NCBI RefSeq assembly: GCF_032121415.1
Contig: NZ_CP135079.1
Coordinates: 3,720,001-3,784,000 of the forward strand
Origin: Streptomyces parvus
GTDB lineage: Bacteria > Actinomycetota > Actinomycetes > Streptomycetales > Streptomycetaceae
DNA: 64,000 nucleotides
Reading direction: 5' to 3'
Shown here: piece by piece, positions 40,466-49,102 of the stretch
Numbering within the stretch: position 1 is the stretch's first letter
Layout: every line of letters begins with the position of its first letter
Translations under genes and position numbers: made by a program
Notes under the pieces: generated by a model
What the model saw: only the letters and a program-made list of their open reading frames with translations
The model's database searches: none
Told to the model about the DNA's origin: nothing

Positions 40466-41991
40466 GCGGGTCCGATCAGCACCCCGATATCCCTGAGCAC
40501 AGGCACGAGAACGACCCGACGGGAAACGGAATTGTGAACCAGGGGCCGGAGAAGACTCCGCACACCGATCCGGACCGCCCGCAGGGTGGGAACGCGGGCC
40601 CCGAAGAGAGCGGGCCCTGCGAACCCGCGCCGCCCGCGAGCGCGGCCGACGAGTCCACCGAGGACCCCGACGAGCGGGACCCGGCGGCGGCCACCCCGGC
40701 CCCGGCGGACGGGACCCCATCGGACCCGGCCGCGAAGGCCCCGGCGGACGGCGACGCGGACGCCCGCACGGAGACCGGCGCCGATGCGCGTACGGAGACC
40801 GCTGACGACGCGGGGACGGGGGCCGGCGCGGACGAGCGTACGGAGACCGCCGCCGCCACCCGTCCCGGTGCGGGCAAAACCCCCGGTGACGCCCCCGCCG
40901 ACACCCCCGCAGCGTCCGACGACGACTTCCTCGCCACGCTGACCGACCTCTTCGCCGAAGGCCGTCGCGCCCCCGCCCTTGACCGTCCCGGCGAGCTGGA
41001 CGAGGTGGCCCTGCGCCGCATGCTGCACGGTGCGGTCCGCGACATCACCCCCTTCGAGGGGACCCTCGACCACCTCCACCGCGCCGTCCCCGCCCGCCGT
41101 GCCCGGCGGCGGCAGGCCGTCGTCGGGGCGGCCGCGGCGGCCCTGCTGATCGGCACCGCCGTCCCCGCCTTCGTCCACGTCGCGACCTCGGACGGCTCGT
41201 CCACCGCCAACCCCGCCATCGCCGGACACGGCGAGCAGGCCCAGGGGGGCAACGGCGAGAAGCCCGGCCCCGAGGAGCCGGGCCGGCGGACCGTGGCGCC
41301 CACGGAGCGCGAGAGCGAGGGCGGCGAGGGCGAGGCCGCTCCGGACCCCAGCCCCTCCCGGGGCGAGGGAAGCGACCCGGACGGGGCGGTGGCGGGCGAG
41401 AAGCCCGACTCCCCGAGCGTGGACTACGCGTCCCTGCCCGTCTGCGACCCCGGCCAGCTCGGCGTCGCGTCCGCGAGCACCGACGCGCCGGGGGCCGACG
41501 GCACGGTCTACGGCAGCTTCAGGATCGCCAACGTGTCCGGCACGGACTGCACGGTCAGCAGCAACGGCACCGTGGGCTTCACCGCCCTCGGCGCCGCCGA
41601 CTCGCAGAAGATCGTCGTGGTCCAGCACGCGGCGGGCGACGCGGCCCCCGGTCTGCCCGACCCGTCCCAGGAACCCGGCACGGTGCTGCTGAAGCCGGCC
41701 ATGGCGTACGAGGTGCGGTTCGCCTGGGTGCCGACCGACACCTGTCCGACCACGGGCCCCTCACCGACCCCGACCCCCTCGGCGGACGGTGCGGGAGGCT
41801 CGGTCGGCGAGGGCTCCGAGAACCAGTCCGGCACGGACCCGCAGTCGCTGTACGAGGACGGCGGGACCACGGCCGAGGGCAGCGTCGCCGTGACGCACAC
41901 CCCGGAGTCGGGAGCGCCCACCGCGCAGACGGAGATCCCCAACGCCTGCTCGGGCACGATCTACCGGACGGGCGTGCTCGCCGCCTCGTAG
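40462..41991 (+). CDS. single-pass membrane protein coupled to the sigma factor (possible anti-sigma)
   Basis: A 509-residue protein. About 150 residues of acidic, Pro/Ala/Thr-rich sequence are followed by a compact helical part (DDFLATLTDLFAEGRRAPAL, LRRMLHGAVRDITPFEGTLD), an Arg cluster and one membrane helix (AVVGAAAAALLIGTAVPAFV). The extracytoplasmic part ends in a DUF4232-like beta domain with four Cys (PVCDPGQLGV, GTDCTVSSN, TDTCPTTG, NACSGTIY). It lacks the HxxxCxxC zinc anti-sigma motif. ATGA overlap with the sigma gene is strong evidence of functional coupling. Confidence 0.7.
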   Translation: MSGSDQHPDIPEHRHENDPTGNGIVNQGPEKTPHTDPDRPQGGNAGPEESGPCEPAPPASAADESTEDPDERDPAAATPAPADGTPSDPAAKAPADGDADARTETGADARTETADDAGTGAGADERTETAAATRPGAGKTPGDAPADTPAASDDDFLATLTDLFAEGRRAPALDRPGELDEVALRRMLHGAVRDITPFEGTLDHLHRAVPARRARRRQAVVGAAAAALLIGTAVPAFVHVATSDGSSTANPAIAGHGEQAQGGNGEKPGPEEPGRRTVAPTERESEGGEGEAAPDPSPSRGEGSDPDGAVAGEKPDSPSVDYASLPVCDPGQLGVASASTDAPGADGTVYGSFRIANVSGTDCTVSSNGTVGFTALGAADSQKIVVVQHAAGDAAPGLPDPSQEPGTVLLKPAMAYEVRFAWVPTDTCPTTGPSPTPTPSADGAGGSVGEGSENQSGTDPQSLYEDGGTTAEGSVAVTHTPESGAPTAQTEIPNACSGTIYRTGVLAAS

Positions 41992-42836
41992 TCGGGCGAG
42001 GACGGGTCCTCGGGGGCGTCCCGCGGGGCGTCCGCCGAGGGCTTCGGGGCTGGAGCAGCGGATTCCTCCGGTACGAGACCGAGCGCGATGTCCCGCTCCG
42101 CCTCGGCCTCGCGCCGCACCAGCCGGAACCACATGAAGAGCACGAACGCCGCGAAGACGAACCACTCGCCCGTGTAGCCGAGGTTCTGGAAGGCCTTCAG
42201 ATCGAGGCCGCTGCCCTCGGGAGCCGCCGCGGGCACGGGCTTCATCGCGCCGCCCGTACCGCCCGCCTCGGCCTCGGGAAGCGTCACCCAGGCGTCGTAC
42301 ACGTCGTAGGGGACGAGGTTCACCAGCGTCGCCGCGCTGATCATGCCGACCTGGCCCGAGGGGAGGCCGCCCCGGACGTTCACGCCGTCGCTGTGGGTGT
42401 TCTCGGAGGCCTGGAGGTCGCCGGTCACCGTGACTTCGCCCCGTGGCGCGGCGGGGACCCGGGCGCCGGTCGCGGACCCGGGCAGCCAGCCCCGTACCAC
42501 CGGCAGGGCCTTGCCGCTGTCGGTCCGGAGCATGTTCAGGACGTAGAAGCCCTGCCGCTCGTCCAGCTCACGGCCGGGCACCAGGAACTGGTCGGCGTAC
42601 GTCCCCTTGGCGGTGGCCGGGCGACCGGACGTCACCTTGTCGACGGGCAGCAGCTCGTCCAGGGGTTTCGCGGCCCGGGTGCTCGGATCGGGCGCCTTCT
42701 CCGCCTGTTCGTGCGACTGGACGCGGTCCTCGAAGCGGCCGAGCTGCCAGGTGCCCATGAACACGCAGAACGGGATGGCCAGCACGACGAAGAGGTTGAT
42801 CCCCCACCACCGTGGGGTCAGCAGGAACCGGTACAC
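41961..42836 (-). CDS. SURF1-family protein
   Basis: A 291-residue protein with the SURF1 layout: an N-terminal membrane helix (WWGINLFVVLAIPFCVFMGT, then WQLGRFEDR), a periplasmic domain with LPVVRGWLPG and GDLQASENTH, and a C-terminal helix (NLGYTGEWFVFAAFVLFMWF, then RLVRREAEAE). SURF1 proteins help assemble heme-copper cytochrome oxidase. Start is GTG 42836. Its 3' end overlaps the convergent membrane-protein gene by 31 nt. No cytochrome oxidase genes are nearby. Confidence 0.9.
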   Translation of the reverse strand: MYRFLLTPRWWGINLFVVLAIPFCVFMGTWQLGRFEDRVQSHEQAEKAPDPSTRAAKPLDELLPVDKVTSGRPATAKGTYADQFLVPGRELDERQGFYVLNMLRTDSGKALPVVRGWLPGSATGARVPAAPRGEVTVTGDLQASENTHSDGVNVRGGLPSGQVGMISAATLVNLVPYDVYDAWVTLPEAEAGGTGGAMKPVPAAAPEGSGLDLKAFQNLGYTGEWFVFAAFVLFMWFRLVRREAEAERDIALGLVPEESAAPAPKPSADAPRDAPEDPSSPDYEAASTPVR

Positions 42837-42921
42837 CCCTCAAAGGTACGGTTCCCCGCCCCGGGTATCCGGAGCGGGGTCCGTGATTTATCCGGCTCTT
42901 ACGCCCGCCGACGGCGCGGGA

Positions 42922-44739
42922 TCACCCCGCCGCGCCGATCACCGGGCCCCCGCCCAGGTGCTTCAGGGCGAACTCCAGCTCCAGCCGCACCTGCTTGATC
43001 CGCTCCTCCACCACGAGCGAGCCGTGCCCGGCGTCGTAGCGGTAGACCTCGTGGACCGCGCCGCGCGCCGCGAGCCGGTCCACGTAGTTCTCCACCTGAC
43101 GGATGGGGCAGCGCGGATCGTTGACGCCCGCCGAGATGTAGACGGGTGCCCGCACCGCGTCGACGTACGTCAGCGGGGACGAGGCCTCGAAGCGCTCGGG
43201 CACCTCCTCCGGCGTACCGCCCAGCAGCGTGCGGTCCATCGCCTTCAGGGCCTCCATCTCGTCGTGATAGGCCGTGACGTAGTCCGCGACGGGGACGGCG
43301 GCCAGACCCAGCGCCCAGGAGTCGGGCTGGGTGCCGAGGCCGAGCAGGGTCAGATAGCCGCCCCAGGATCCGCCCGCCAGGACCAGGCGCTCCGGGTCCG
43401 CGAGCCCGGAGGCGACGGACCACTCCCGTACGGCCGCGATGTCCTCCAGCTCGATCAGGCCGACCCGGTGCTTCAGCGCGTCCGTCCAGGCCCGGCCGTA
43501 GCCGGTGGAGCCCCGGTAGTTGACCCGGACGACCGCGAAGCCGTGGTCGACCCAGGCGGCGGGGCCGGAGGCGAAGGCGTCGCTGTCGTGCCAGGTCGGC
43601 CCGCCGTGGATCTCGAAGACCGTGGGGAACGGGCCCTCGCCGGTCGCGGGCTTCTGCACGAGGGCGTGGATCCGGCCGCCCGGCCCCTCCACCCACGCGT
43701 CCTCGACGGGCACCGACGGCGGGGCCTTCGCGCCCGGCGGGTCCAGGACCACCGCGCCGCTCGTGGAGCGCACCACCGGCGGCCGCTCGGCCGAGGACCA
43801 CAGGTACTCCACGGTGCCGTCGGGGCGGGCTGTGGCGCCCGCGACCGTACCGGCGGGGGTCTCCACGCGTTCCGGCGCGTCCGCCCCCGGCTCATACCGC
43901 CACAGCTCGCTGCGGGCCTCGAATTCGTGCTCGACGAGCAGCGCGGAGCCGTCCGGATACCACTCGGCCCCCACATCGCCCGGCAGGTCGATCGGCAGCG
44001 GGGTCTCGGTGCCCGTGACCGGGTCCCAGATCATCGGCTCCCAGCGGCCCCGCCGCTGATGTCCGACGAGGAGCCGGGTGTCCCCGGCGACGGGCGCGAA
44101 GCCCAGCACGCTGAGCCCCAGCTCCTTCGTGCCGCCCTCGGTGTCGTCCAGCTCGGCCACGGTCGAGCCGTCCGGGCGGACCACGCGCAGCGCGGAGTGC
44201 ATCGCGTCGCCGTGCTCGGTGTGCTCCAGCGCGATCAGCGTCCCGTCGTGGGAGAGGTCCCCGACGCCCGCGGACTCCCGGTGCCGGTAGATCTCCACGG
44301 GCTCGGCGCCCGGCGCCCGCACCAGGTGGACCGTCGTGCCGTCCTCGTCGGTCGAGCGGCCGATCACCGCCGAACCGTCCCGCCCGATGGCCAGGCCCGC
44401 CGGGTAGGAGGGGGCGAGGCCCGGGGCGGCCGGCTCGTCCTCCCCGCCGCCGAAGGGCTGGCGCATCCACACCCCGAACTCGTCGCCGTCGGTGTCGCTG
44501 AACCACCAGACGGCCTCGCCGTCCGGCGTGAGCACCCCGTCGGTGGTCCCGTTGGGCCGGTCGGTCACCTGGCGCTGCCGCCCGCTCGCCCGGTCCCAGG
44601 CGTACAGCTCGTAGGTCCCGGTGGCGTTGGAAACGAACAGCGAACGGTCGGGGGCGTCCTCGGCCCAGTCGGGCAGCGAGACACGGGGCGCACGGAACCG
44701 CTTCTCCCAGTCGGGCGCGGCTGCAGCATCAGTCGTCAT
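42922..44739 (-). CDS. S9-family prolyl-oligopeptidase-like serine peptidase
   Basis: A 605-residue cytosolic peptidase. An N-terminal beta-propeller (LFVSNATGTYELYAWDRASG, VWWFSDTDGDEFGVWMRQPF) is followed by an alpha/beta hydrolase domain with oxyanion EIHGGPTWHDSD, NYRGSTGYGRAW, catalytic Ser in LVLAGGSWGGYLTLLGL, Asp in GVNDPRCP and His in YDAGHGSLV. Acylaminoacyl-peptidase-type enzymes cleave short peptides. ATG 44739 (MTTDAAAAPD) is chosen over the upstream in-frame start at 44751. Confidence 0.93.
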   Translation of the reverse strand: MTTDAAAAPDWEKRFRAPRVSLPDWAEDAPDRSLFVSNATGTYELYAWDRASGRQRQVTDRPNGTTDGVLTPDGEAVWWFSDTDGDEFGVWMRQPFGGGEDEPAAPGLAPSYPAGLAIGRDGSAVIGRSTDEDGTTVHLVRAPGAEPVEIYRHRESAGVGDLSHDGTLIALEHTEHGDAMHSALRVVRPDGSTVAELDDTEGGTKELGLSVLGFAPVAGDTRLLVGHQRRGRWEPMIWDPVTGTETPLPIDLPGDVGAEWYPDGSALLVEHEFEARSELWRYEPGADAPERVETPAGTVAGATARPDGTVEYLWSSAERPPVVRSTSGAVVLDPPGAKAPPSVPVEDAWVEGPGGRIHALVQKPATGEGPFPTVFEIHGGPTWHDSDAFASGPAAWVDHGFAVVRVNYRGSTGYGRAWTDALKHRVGLIELEDIAAVREWSVASGLADPERLVLAGGSWGGYLTLLGLGTQPDSWALGLAAVPVADYVTAYHDEMEALKAMDRTLLGGTPEEVPERFEASSPLTYVDAVRAPVYISAGVNDPRCPIRQVENYVDRLAARGAVHEVYRYDAGHGSLVVEERIKQVRLELEFALKHLGGGPVIGAAG

Positions 44740-44829
44740 GCCCCCATCCAACCCGATGACTCACGGGGATCTTGAGGGCGTCGAATAACCACTCGCGCCC
44801 CCGCCCGGCCCGTCGGTAGCTTCCCGGAC

Positions 44830-45669
44830 ATGTACTCCCCGACTCCGGACGACTGGCACGAGACCAACCGCGCGCGCTGGGACGAACGCGTGCCGATCCA
44901 CGTGGCGAGCGACTACTACGAACTGGACGCGTTCCGGGCGGGCAAGGACGTGCTGCGCGCCTTCGAGCTGGCCGAGGTCGGGGACGTCAGGGGCAAGACC
45001 CTGCTGCACCTCCAGTGCCATTTCGGCATGGACACCCTGTCCTGGGCGCGGCACGGCGCCGCACAGGTCGTGGGGCTCGACTTCTCCGAGCCCGCCGTCG
45101 AGACCGCCCGGGGCCTGGCCGGTTCGCTCGGGCTGGGCCCGGACCGGGCGGCGTTCGTCGTGGCCGACGTGTACGACGCCCCGGCCGCCGTCCCCGATTC
45201 CGCGTACGACATCGTCTACACGGGCATCGGCGCGCTGGGCTGGCTGCCCGACATCGACCGCTGGGCCGAGACCGCCGCTTCGCTGGTCGCGCCCGGCGGG
45301 TTCCTCTACCTGGCGGAGTTCCACCCGCTGACCGACGCGATGGACGAGACCGGTTCGGTGGTCACCGACGACTACTTCAGCCGCGACGCCTGGGTGGACG
45401 AGACGCCGGGCACGTACGCCGACCTCGACGCGCCGACCGTGCACAACCGCAGCGTCGAATGGCAGCACCCGGTGGGCCGGGTGGTGACGGCGCTCGCCTC
45501 GGCGGGGCTGCGGATCGAGTTCCTCCACGAGCACGATGTCTCGCTCGTCCCGCGGTTCGCCCCGCTGGAGCGCCACGCGGACGGCCACTACCGCTTCCCG
45601 GCGGGCCGCCCGAGGATCCCGCTGATGTACTCGATCAAGGCGTCGCGCCCGGCGGAGCGTCAGGCATAG
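44830..45669 (+). CDS. class I SAM-dependent methyltransferase
   Basis: A 279-residue methyltransferase. Motif I is LLHLQCHFGMDTLSWAR with the acidic VVGLDFSEPAVETARGLA, then AYDIVYTGIGALGWLPDIDR and a post-motif GGFLYLAEFHPLTDAMDE. The HETNRARWDERVPIH start is typical of a family common in actinobacteria. The substrate is unknown. It is divergent from the S9 peptidase and followed by the SnoaL-like gene. Confidence 0.9.
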   Translation: MYSPTPDDWHETNRARWDERVPIHVASDYYELDAFRAGKDVLRAFELAEVGDVRGKTLLHLQCHFGMDTLSWARHGAAQVVGLDFSEPAVETARGLAGSLGLGPDRAAFVVADVYDAPAAVPDSAYDIVYTGIGALGWLPDIDRWAETAASLVAPGGFLYLAEFHPLTDAMDETGSVVTDDYFSRDAWVDETPGTYADLDAPTVHNRSVEWQHPVGRVVTALASAGLRIEFLHEHDVSLVPRFAPLERHADGHYRFPAGRPRIPLMYSIKASRPAERQA

Positions 45670-45737
45670 CCGCAGGTGGGGGCCGCCCTGGGGGCTCATC
45701 CGGCCGATTGTCAGTGGTGGGGGCCACACTCGTTTCC

Positions 45738-46175
45738 ATGACCGACATGACAGGAAGCGCTTCGGGGACGACGACGGCCGCGCTGCGCGGGGCGGTGGAG
45801 ACGTACTGGTCGGCGGCCGAGGCGCGCGACTGGAGTGCGTTCGGGGCGACCCTCGCCGAGGACGTGGTGTACGAACTGCCGCAGACGCGTGAGCGGATCG
45901 TCGGCAAGGAGCGGTATCTCCGGTTCAACCAGGAGTATCCGGGCGACTGGCATGTCCGGGTCGAGCGGATCGTCGCCGACGCGGAGGGCCGGCAGGCCGC
46001 CGCCCGGACCGGGTTCACGGTGACGGGGGAGCAGGAGGGCGCGTCGCCGGAGGAGTTGGACGCCATCCACTTCTTCACGTTCGACGAGGAGGGGCTGATC
46101 ACCGGGGTGACGGACTTCTGGCCCGAGTCGTACGAGCCCCCTGCCGGCCGGGAGCATCTGGTCGAGCGCTCCTGA
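45738..46175 (+). CDS. SnoaL-like (NTF2-fold) protein
   Basis: A 145-residue protein of the NTF2 superfamily: GAVETYWSAAEARDWSAFGA, TLAEDVVYELPQTRERIVGK, ERYLRFNQEYPGDWHVRVER and DAIHFFTFDEEGLITGVTDF. Start is ATG 45738. Members include cyclases, isomerases and non-enzymatic binding proteins. No catalytic role can be assigned from sequence. Confidence 0.85.
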   Translation: MTDMTGSASGTTTAALRGAVETYWSAAEARDWSAFGATLAEDVVYELPQTRERIVGKERYLRFNQEYPGDWHVRVERIVADAEGRQAAARTGFTVTGEQEGASPEELDAIHFFTFDEEGLITGVTDFWPESYEPPAGREHLVERS

Positions 46176-46252
46176 GAACGGTCGAGCGCTACGGAGAACG
46201 GCGGCCCACCGGTCGTCCGGTGAACCGCCGCTCCTCTCCGATGCCCGAGGCC

Positions 46253-47059
46253 CTACACCGCCGAGCGGAAGGCGGGCAGATAGCCGCCCGACTGCCCTGC
46301 GGCCTTGGGGTGGTAGGAGTTGTAGACCGGGACGGTGACGCTGTGCAGCCAGGCGTCGCCCGAGCACAGCTCGTGTCCGGTGAACTCGTCCACCACGCTG
46401 GAGAAGGTGAACCCGGCGTCGGCGGACCGCTTGGCGATGACGTCGTTCAGCACGTCCGACGCGTTGTTGATCGCGGCCCGTTCGGCCTCGCTGAGCCCGG
46501 CGACGCAGCTGCCCGACAGCTGGTAGAAGCGGGGGTAGCCGAGGACCACGACCTGGGCCTGCGGGGCGCGGGTCCGGATGCCGTCGTAGAGCGAATCCAG
46601 GCTGCCGGGCAGGGTGTTGTTCATCTGCCCGACGGCCGCGTCCACGCTGCTGAGGCAGGTTGCCTCGCTGCCGAGCACGCAGTCCTGCATGACGTCGGCG
46701 AACCCGACGTCATTGCCTCCGGCGGTGACGCTGACCAGCGAGGTGGACGCGCTGAGCACGCCGAGCTGGCTGCTCGCCACGGACGAGGTCGTCGCCCCCG
46801 AGCAGGCGACGAAGTCGAAGGAGGCGGGGGAGTTCGCCGCCTGCCACAGGTAGGGGTAGGCGGCGGTGCTGCGGCGGCAGTCGCCGCTGTCGGAGAGGTA
46901 GCTTCCGGCGCCGACGCCCGAGGAGTAGGAGTCGCCGAGCGCGACATAGCCGCCCGCGGCGGCCGAGTCGGCGGCGGAAGCCGGCCCGGCGACACCGAGG
47001 GCCGCCACGGCGGCGATCGCGAGAGTGGAGAGGGATGCCCAAATTCTTCGTACTGACAT
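46253..47059 (-). CDS. secreted SGNH/GDSL esterase or lipase
   Basis: A 268-residue extracellular hydrolase similar to Streptomyces SGNH lipases. The signal peptide MSVRRIWASLSTLAIAAVAA is cleaved after GPASA. Block I with the nucleophile is YVALGDSYSSGVGAGSYL, block III GGNDVGF, and the C-terminal block has the catalytic His in NSYHPKAAGQSGG. Several Cys pairs (SGDCRRS, DCVLGSEATC, GSCVAGL) suggest disulfides. ATG 47059 with AAGGG upstream is preferred over an in-frame start at 47143. Confidence 0.93.
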   Translation of the reverse strand: MSVRRIWASLSTLAIAAVAALGVAGPASAADSAAAGGYVALGDSYSSGVGAGSYLSDSGDCRRSTAAYPYLWQAANSPASFDFVACSGATTSSVASSQLGVLSASTSLVSVTAGGNDVGFADVMQDCVLGSEATCLSSVDAAVGQMNNTLPGSLDSLYDGIRTRAPQAQVVVLGYPRFYQLSGSCVAGLSEAERAAINNASDVLNDVIAKRSADAGFTFSSVVDEFTGHELCSGDAWLHSVTVPVYNSYHPKAAGQSGGYLPAFRSAV

Positions 47060-47371
47060 GGCTGCCAGCCCTTCGAAGCGTGGGGGGATGTGGGGAATGC
47101 AGTTTCTAGCAGCTCTCGGTACCCGCCGGTAATGGCCGTGCAAGAAGTCGTCTGATATGCCCGAAGGATCGTTCGGCGGGTCGTGCTCCGCGCGTAGATA
47201 AACCTCAACTCCGTGACGGAACAGGCAAGTTCGGGGAAATTATGTGCGCCCGGATGAGCCTCCACGAGCCCGGTGCGTTCATCCGGACGGCCCAACGCGG
47301 GGCGCGCGGAAGGGCGGTGAGGTTCAGCCTTCGGTGTACGGGGGAGACGGGCGGCCCCGGCCCGGACCCGG
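47060..47371. other. intergenic stretch between the esterase and the DUF899 remnant
   Basis: It holds the esterase promoter on the minus strand. The AT-rich segment around 47120-47230 is the likeliest promoter core. I see no supported gene. Confidence 0.4.
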
Positions 47372-48023
47372 GTGATGGAGCTGACGCGGCGGGCCCCGCA
47401 CCGGGCCCGGGCATCACCGGCCGGCTGCCGTCCGGCTCCCCCTCGAACTGACCGGCCCGGACGGCGCGGTCTCCCTGCTCGACGCGTTCGAAGGGCGCCG
47501 GCAGCTGATCGCGTACTACTTCATGTGGCACGACGGCCACGACGCGGCAGGCCAGTGCGAGGGCTGCACCTGGGTCATCAACCAGGTGCGGGAGCTGGCC
47601 TTCCTGCACTCCCGCGACATCACCTATGCCGTCCTCTGCCAGGGCCCGTACGAGGAGAGCCGCCGCTACCGGGACTTCATGGGCTGGGAGATGCCGTGGT
47701 ACTCGGCGCTCCCCTCGAACGACGAGCTGCTGACCGGTCGCCAGGTCGGCAGCATGCACGTGGTCTGCTACCTGCGCGACGGCGACCGGGTCTACGAGAC
47801 GTACTGGACGACGCTGCGCGGGGTGGAGGTGATGGACTACGACTACGCGCTGATGGACCTGACCGTGTACGGCCGCCAGGAACTCTGGGAGGACTCGCCC
47901 GCCGGCTGGCCGCAGACCATGGACGCTCCCCCCGAGCACCCCATGCGCACCAACGGCCGCCCCATCCCCCAATGGTCCCGTATCGAGGCAGGACGGTCGG
48001 ACGACCTGACGTCCGGCTCCTGA
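47372..48023 (+). pseudogene. DUF899 family (thioredoxin-like) remnant
   Basis: From about 47415 the frame ending at 48023 reads LELTGPDGAVSLLDAFEGRR, MWHDGHDAAGQCEGCTWVIN and DFMGWEMPWYSALPSNDELL, a full C-terminal DUF899 domain including its CEGC pair. Upstream, the family's ELTRRRDAL-x-RRRLP segment appears only in another frame (MELTRRAPHRAR from 47372), and a stop at 47379-47381 closes the main frame. No start exists for the full protein before ATG 47523. The N-terminal region is frameshifted and shortened, so this is probably a decayed gene, unless the sequence is wrong. Confidence 0.65.
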
Positions 48024-48069
48024 AGAGGCGGCCTGCTGACGACGAGTCATCTCGTCGTAGGGTCGCGTC

Positions 48070-48726
48070 ATGCCCCCGGCCGATGACACCCCTTATGAAA
48101 TCCGCACCGCCACCCCTGAGGACACCGGGCTCGTCGAAGCCCTGGACGGCTCCTTCACCACGGCCACCGTCTTCCGCGTGGAGATGGCCGAGAACGGCTT
48201 CACCCTGCGGGAGACCCCGGTGGACCCGCCTCTGACCAAGGTGTTCCCGGAGGACGAGAACGACGAGGGCTCCGGGGCCCAGGGGGACGAGGGCTCAGGG
48301 GCCCAGGGGGACGAGACCTCAGGGCCCCTGGGGGGGGGCGAGGCCTCAGGGACCCAGGGGGACGAGGGGGACCGAGCGGCCCAGGGAGACCCCACCTTCC
48401 TGGCCCTGGCCGCCGACGGCTCCCTGGCAGGCTTCGTCTCCGTCACGTACGCGCGATGGAACCGCCGCCTCACCATCGAGGACATCGAGGTCGCTCCGGG
48501 CCACCGGGGCCGGGGCGTAGGCAGGGCGCTGATGTCCCGGGCGGAGGAGTTCGCCCGGGAGCAGGGCGCGGGCCACATCTGGCTGGAGGTCACCAACATC
48601 AACGCCCCCGCCATCCACGCGTACCGCCGGATGGGCTTCTCGCTCTGCGGCCTGGACACCTCGCTCTACGAGTTCACCGCCTCGGCCGGCGAGTACGCCC
48701 TCTACCTGAGCAAGCCCTGCCGCTGA
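48070..48726 (+). CDS. streptothricin/nourseothricin-type N-acetyltransferase (GNAT) with expanded loop
   Basis: A 218-residue GNAT enzyme very similar to streptothricin acetyltransferases (NAT/SAT), which inactivate streptothricin-class antibiotics by acetylation. The match includes EALDGSFTTATVFRVEMAEN, FTLRETPVDPPLTKVFPEDE, WNRRLTIEDIEVAPGHRGRG and AIHAYRRMGFSLCGLDTSLY. Between about residues 65 and 107 an acidic Gly-rich insert of DEGSGAQG-type repeats replaces the shorter acidic loop of known enzymes. ATG 48070 gives a normal N-terminus. It lies next to the element boundary. Confidence 0.88.
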   Translation: MPPADDTPYEIRTATPEDTGLVEALDGSFTTATVFRVEMAENGFTLRETPVDPPLTKVFPEDENDEGSGAQGDEGSGAQGDETSGPLGGGEASGTQGDEGDRAAQGDPTFLALAADGSLAGFVSVTYARWNRRLTIEDIEVAPGHRGRGVGRALMSRAEEFAREQGAGHIWLEVTNINAPAIHAYRRMGFSLCGLDTSLYEFTASAGEYALYLSKPCR

Positions 48727-48746
48727 GGGGAGGGGCAGCTGACGCC

Positions 48747-48953
48747 CTACCGAGAAGCAATCTCTGCAAGGAGGGCGTCGACGCGCTGCCTGATCTCGTC
48801 GCGGATCGGACGAACGGCATCGACCTCCTGGCCTGCCGGATCGCCGAGCTGCCAGTCGAGGTACGCCCTGCCGGGGAAGACCGGGCACGCGTCGCCGCAG
48901 CCCATGGTGACCACGGAGTCGGATGCCTGGACGGCCTCGGCGGTCAGGACCGG
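48747..48953 (-). pseudogene. arsenate reductase (ArsC) C-terminal remnant
   Basis: The last 68 residues of a thiol-dependent arsenate reductase: VLTAEAVQASDSVVTMGCGD, ACPVFPGRAYLDWQLGDPAG, VDAVRPIRDEIRQRVDALLA. Upstream of 48953 the similarity stops abruptly, and the active-site Cys region is absent. About 55 nt of unrelated sequence separate it from the tRNA-Pro terminator. It is a truncated relic. Confidence 0.8.
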
Positions 48954-49009
48954 CTGCTGACGCGGACTTCTCCCTCGGGCCGGCTCGCCCCGTGCACACG
49001 CGCAACGCC

Positions 49010-49043
49010 AGAGGGCCGGTACTGGAATCAGTACCGGCCCTCT
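49010..49043. terminator. tRNA-Pro terminator, left (native) copy
   Basis: A perfect 14-bp stem (AGAGGGCCGGTACT / AGTACCGGCCCTCT) with a 6-nt loop. It shares its outer stem with the right copy (52459-52491) but has a different inner stem. Confidence 0.85.
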
Positions 49044-49102
49044 GACCTGCTGCTTAGCTGTCGGGGTGGCGGGATGTGAACCCACGACCTCTTCGTCCCG
49101 AA
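49036..49102 (-). repeat. left attachment repeat with a 3' fragment of tRNA-Pro
   Basis: Sixty-seven bases identical, apart from one (G at 49076), to 52484-52550. The segment 49061-49102 is the 3' 42 nt of tRNA-Pro, ending inside the anticodon stem-loop. It is the far end of an element integrated in the tRNA gene. Confidence 0.9.

Noticed and set aside
48262..48389. A CRISPR-like repeat array
   Set aside because: The repeats are contiguous coding units in a GNAT gene, without spacers or cas genes. No CRISPR array was seen anywhere in the window.
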